DNA from: Planctomycetota bacterium
Lineage (GTDB): Bacteria; Planctomycetota; UBA1135; GCA-002686595
Reading direction: 5' to 3'
DNA length: 64,000 bases
NCBI GenBank assembly: GCA_016779205.1
Contig: JADHOC010000006.1
Span: 62,001 to 126,000, forward strand
Shown here: piece after piece, positions 63,321-64,000 of the stretch
Numbering within the stretch: the first letter of the stretch is position 1
Layout: each line of letters starts with the position of its first letter
Translations under genes and position numbers: made by a program
Notes under the pieces: generated by a model
The model's input: the letters and a program-made list of their open reading frames with translations, nothing else
What the model was told of the DNA's origin: nothing
Database searches by the model: none

Positions 63321-64000
63321 GGCCGGCAGCTGCGGTCGCGGGCCTCCGCGCGCTGGCGGGGCCGGCTGCCCTCGCCGCGCTGCCCGCCCTCGCCGCCTGC
63401 AGCGCGGCCCCGCACTCCCACGACCGAGCGGTTCCGAGCTCGCCCGGCGAGGCGACAGCGGAGGACGCCCAGGCTCGCTCGGCGCACCGCTGGGACGTCC
63501 CCCCTCCGGGCCGCGTCCTCATGGTGGGCAACAGCTTCACCTTCTGGAACGGCGGCCTCTGGAGGCCGCTCGCCGCGGCCCTCGACAGCGAGGGTCGCGG
63601 GGTCACGGTGGAGCCCTGCGTCGAGGGCGGCGCCTCCCTGGAGACCCACTGGCATCGTGACGAGGTGCTCGACCGGATCGACGCCGGTGAGGCGGACGTC
63701 GTCGTCCTCCAGGGGGACATCCCCGAATCCACCCTGGCCTCGTTCGAGGAGCACGCAGGCAAGCTCATCGAGCTGGTCCGGGATGCGGGAGCCCGCCCGG
63801 TCCTCTTCATGACCTGGGACTACGAGCGGCTGGGGTGGCTGTCGCTGGAGGAGATCATCACAGCTCACCGAGGGGTGGCGCTCGGGCAGAACGTCCAGGT
63901 CGTGCCGGTCGGAGAGGCCTTCGGGATCGCACGCCGCGAGCGGCCCGACCTCGACCTGTACGCAGCCGACCGTGAGCACCCGAGCCAGGCCGGGAGCTTC
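63317..64000 (+). CDS. SGNH/GDSL-type hydrolase lipoprotein, 3' end outside window
   Basis: Open frame running off the right edge. A TTG at 63317 overlaps the previous stop (TTGA) and starts a signal peptide ending in PALAAC, a good lipobox. From 63521 the catalytic domain reads MVGNSFTFWNGGLW, where G-N-S is the GDSL block with nucleophile Ser. VVLQGDIPEST and the Asp/His block DREHPSQAG complete the SGNH pattern. It would remove acyl groups such as acetate from carbohydrate, or hydrolyse esters at the cell surface. About 228 codons are visible. Confidence 0.85.
   Translation, partial: MRPAAAVAGLRALAGPAALAALPALAACSAAPHSHDRAVPSSPGEATAEDAQARSAHRWDVPPPGRVLMVGNSFTFWNGGLWRPLAAALDSEGRGVTVEPCVEGGASLETHWHRDEVLDRIDAGEADVVVLQGDIPESTLASFEEHAGKLIELVRDAGARPVLFMTWDYERLGWLSLEEIITAHRGVALGQNVQVVPVGEAFGIARRERPDLDLYAADREHPSQAGSF

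Overview
The window is a high-GC stretch (about 70% by eye) of a bacterial chromosome, packed with genes on both strands. Many starts overlap the preceding stop (ATGA, TGATG, GTGA, TTGA). I see no rRNA, tRNA, CRISPR array, insertion sequence or phage gene. The host is most likely a high-GC member of the Planctomycetota. The reasons are four sulfatase or GDSL-type exported hydrolases, large FG-GAP/ASPIC lipoproteins, few clear Shine-Dalgarno sites, and a C-terminal module shared by two neighbouring secreted proteins that I associate with this group. This placement is an inference. No marker gene here proves it.

Layout. 1-9.4 kb: a sulfatase-fold enzyme cut by the window edge, two Hsp20 chaperones, an rRNA methyltransferase, a DprE1/DprE2-like oxidoreductase pair and a UvrD/Rep helicase. 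9.4-18.2 kb: a hydrolase lipoprotein, then a seven-gene operon for membrane lipid modification (CFA-type methyltransferase, fatty acid desaturase, FAD oxidoreductase, DUF1365, second CFA synthase, DUF2878, B12-binding sensor). The sensor keeps the residues of the CarH/LitR light-sensing cobalamin domain but has no DNA-binding domain. 18.3-24.1 kb: an ECF sigma factor with an RskA-type anti-sigma factor, divergent from a 1280-residue membrane-anchored coiled-coil protein. 24.1-31 kb: a small basic protein behind an array of inverted repeats, a degenerate Nudix-membrane fusion, a lipoprotein, a DUF368 (PopT-type) lipid carrier transporter, and two secreted proteins with the same C-terminal module, one of them an endonuclease I. 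31-36 kb: DNA polymerase I, a tandem PAS protein and DNA polymerase IV.

36.3-43.4 kb is a second lipid locus: a FabH/OleA-like ketosynthase, an esterase, then a GbsR-type regulator leading an operon of ketosynthase, acyl carrier protein and two CrtI/RetSat-like FAD oxidoreductases. It looks like a small dedicated fatty acid or polyene pathway. 43.4-50.7 kb, all on the minus strand: selA, a nucleotide-sugar dehydrogenase, selD, a beta-propeller lipoprotein, a glycerophosphodiesterase and a small protein. The selD gene reads through an in-frame TGA at the catalytic position, so SelD is itself a selenoprotein and the organism uses selenocysteine. 50.8-64 kb: RecJ, a PQQ-type propeller lipoprotein, an operon of an M28 peptidase and two sulfatase-fold enzymes (one canonical, one with Thr at the nucleophile position), a 1152-residue FG-GAP/ASPIC lipoprotein, and an SGNH hydrolase lipoprotein cut by the right edge.
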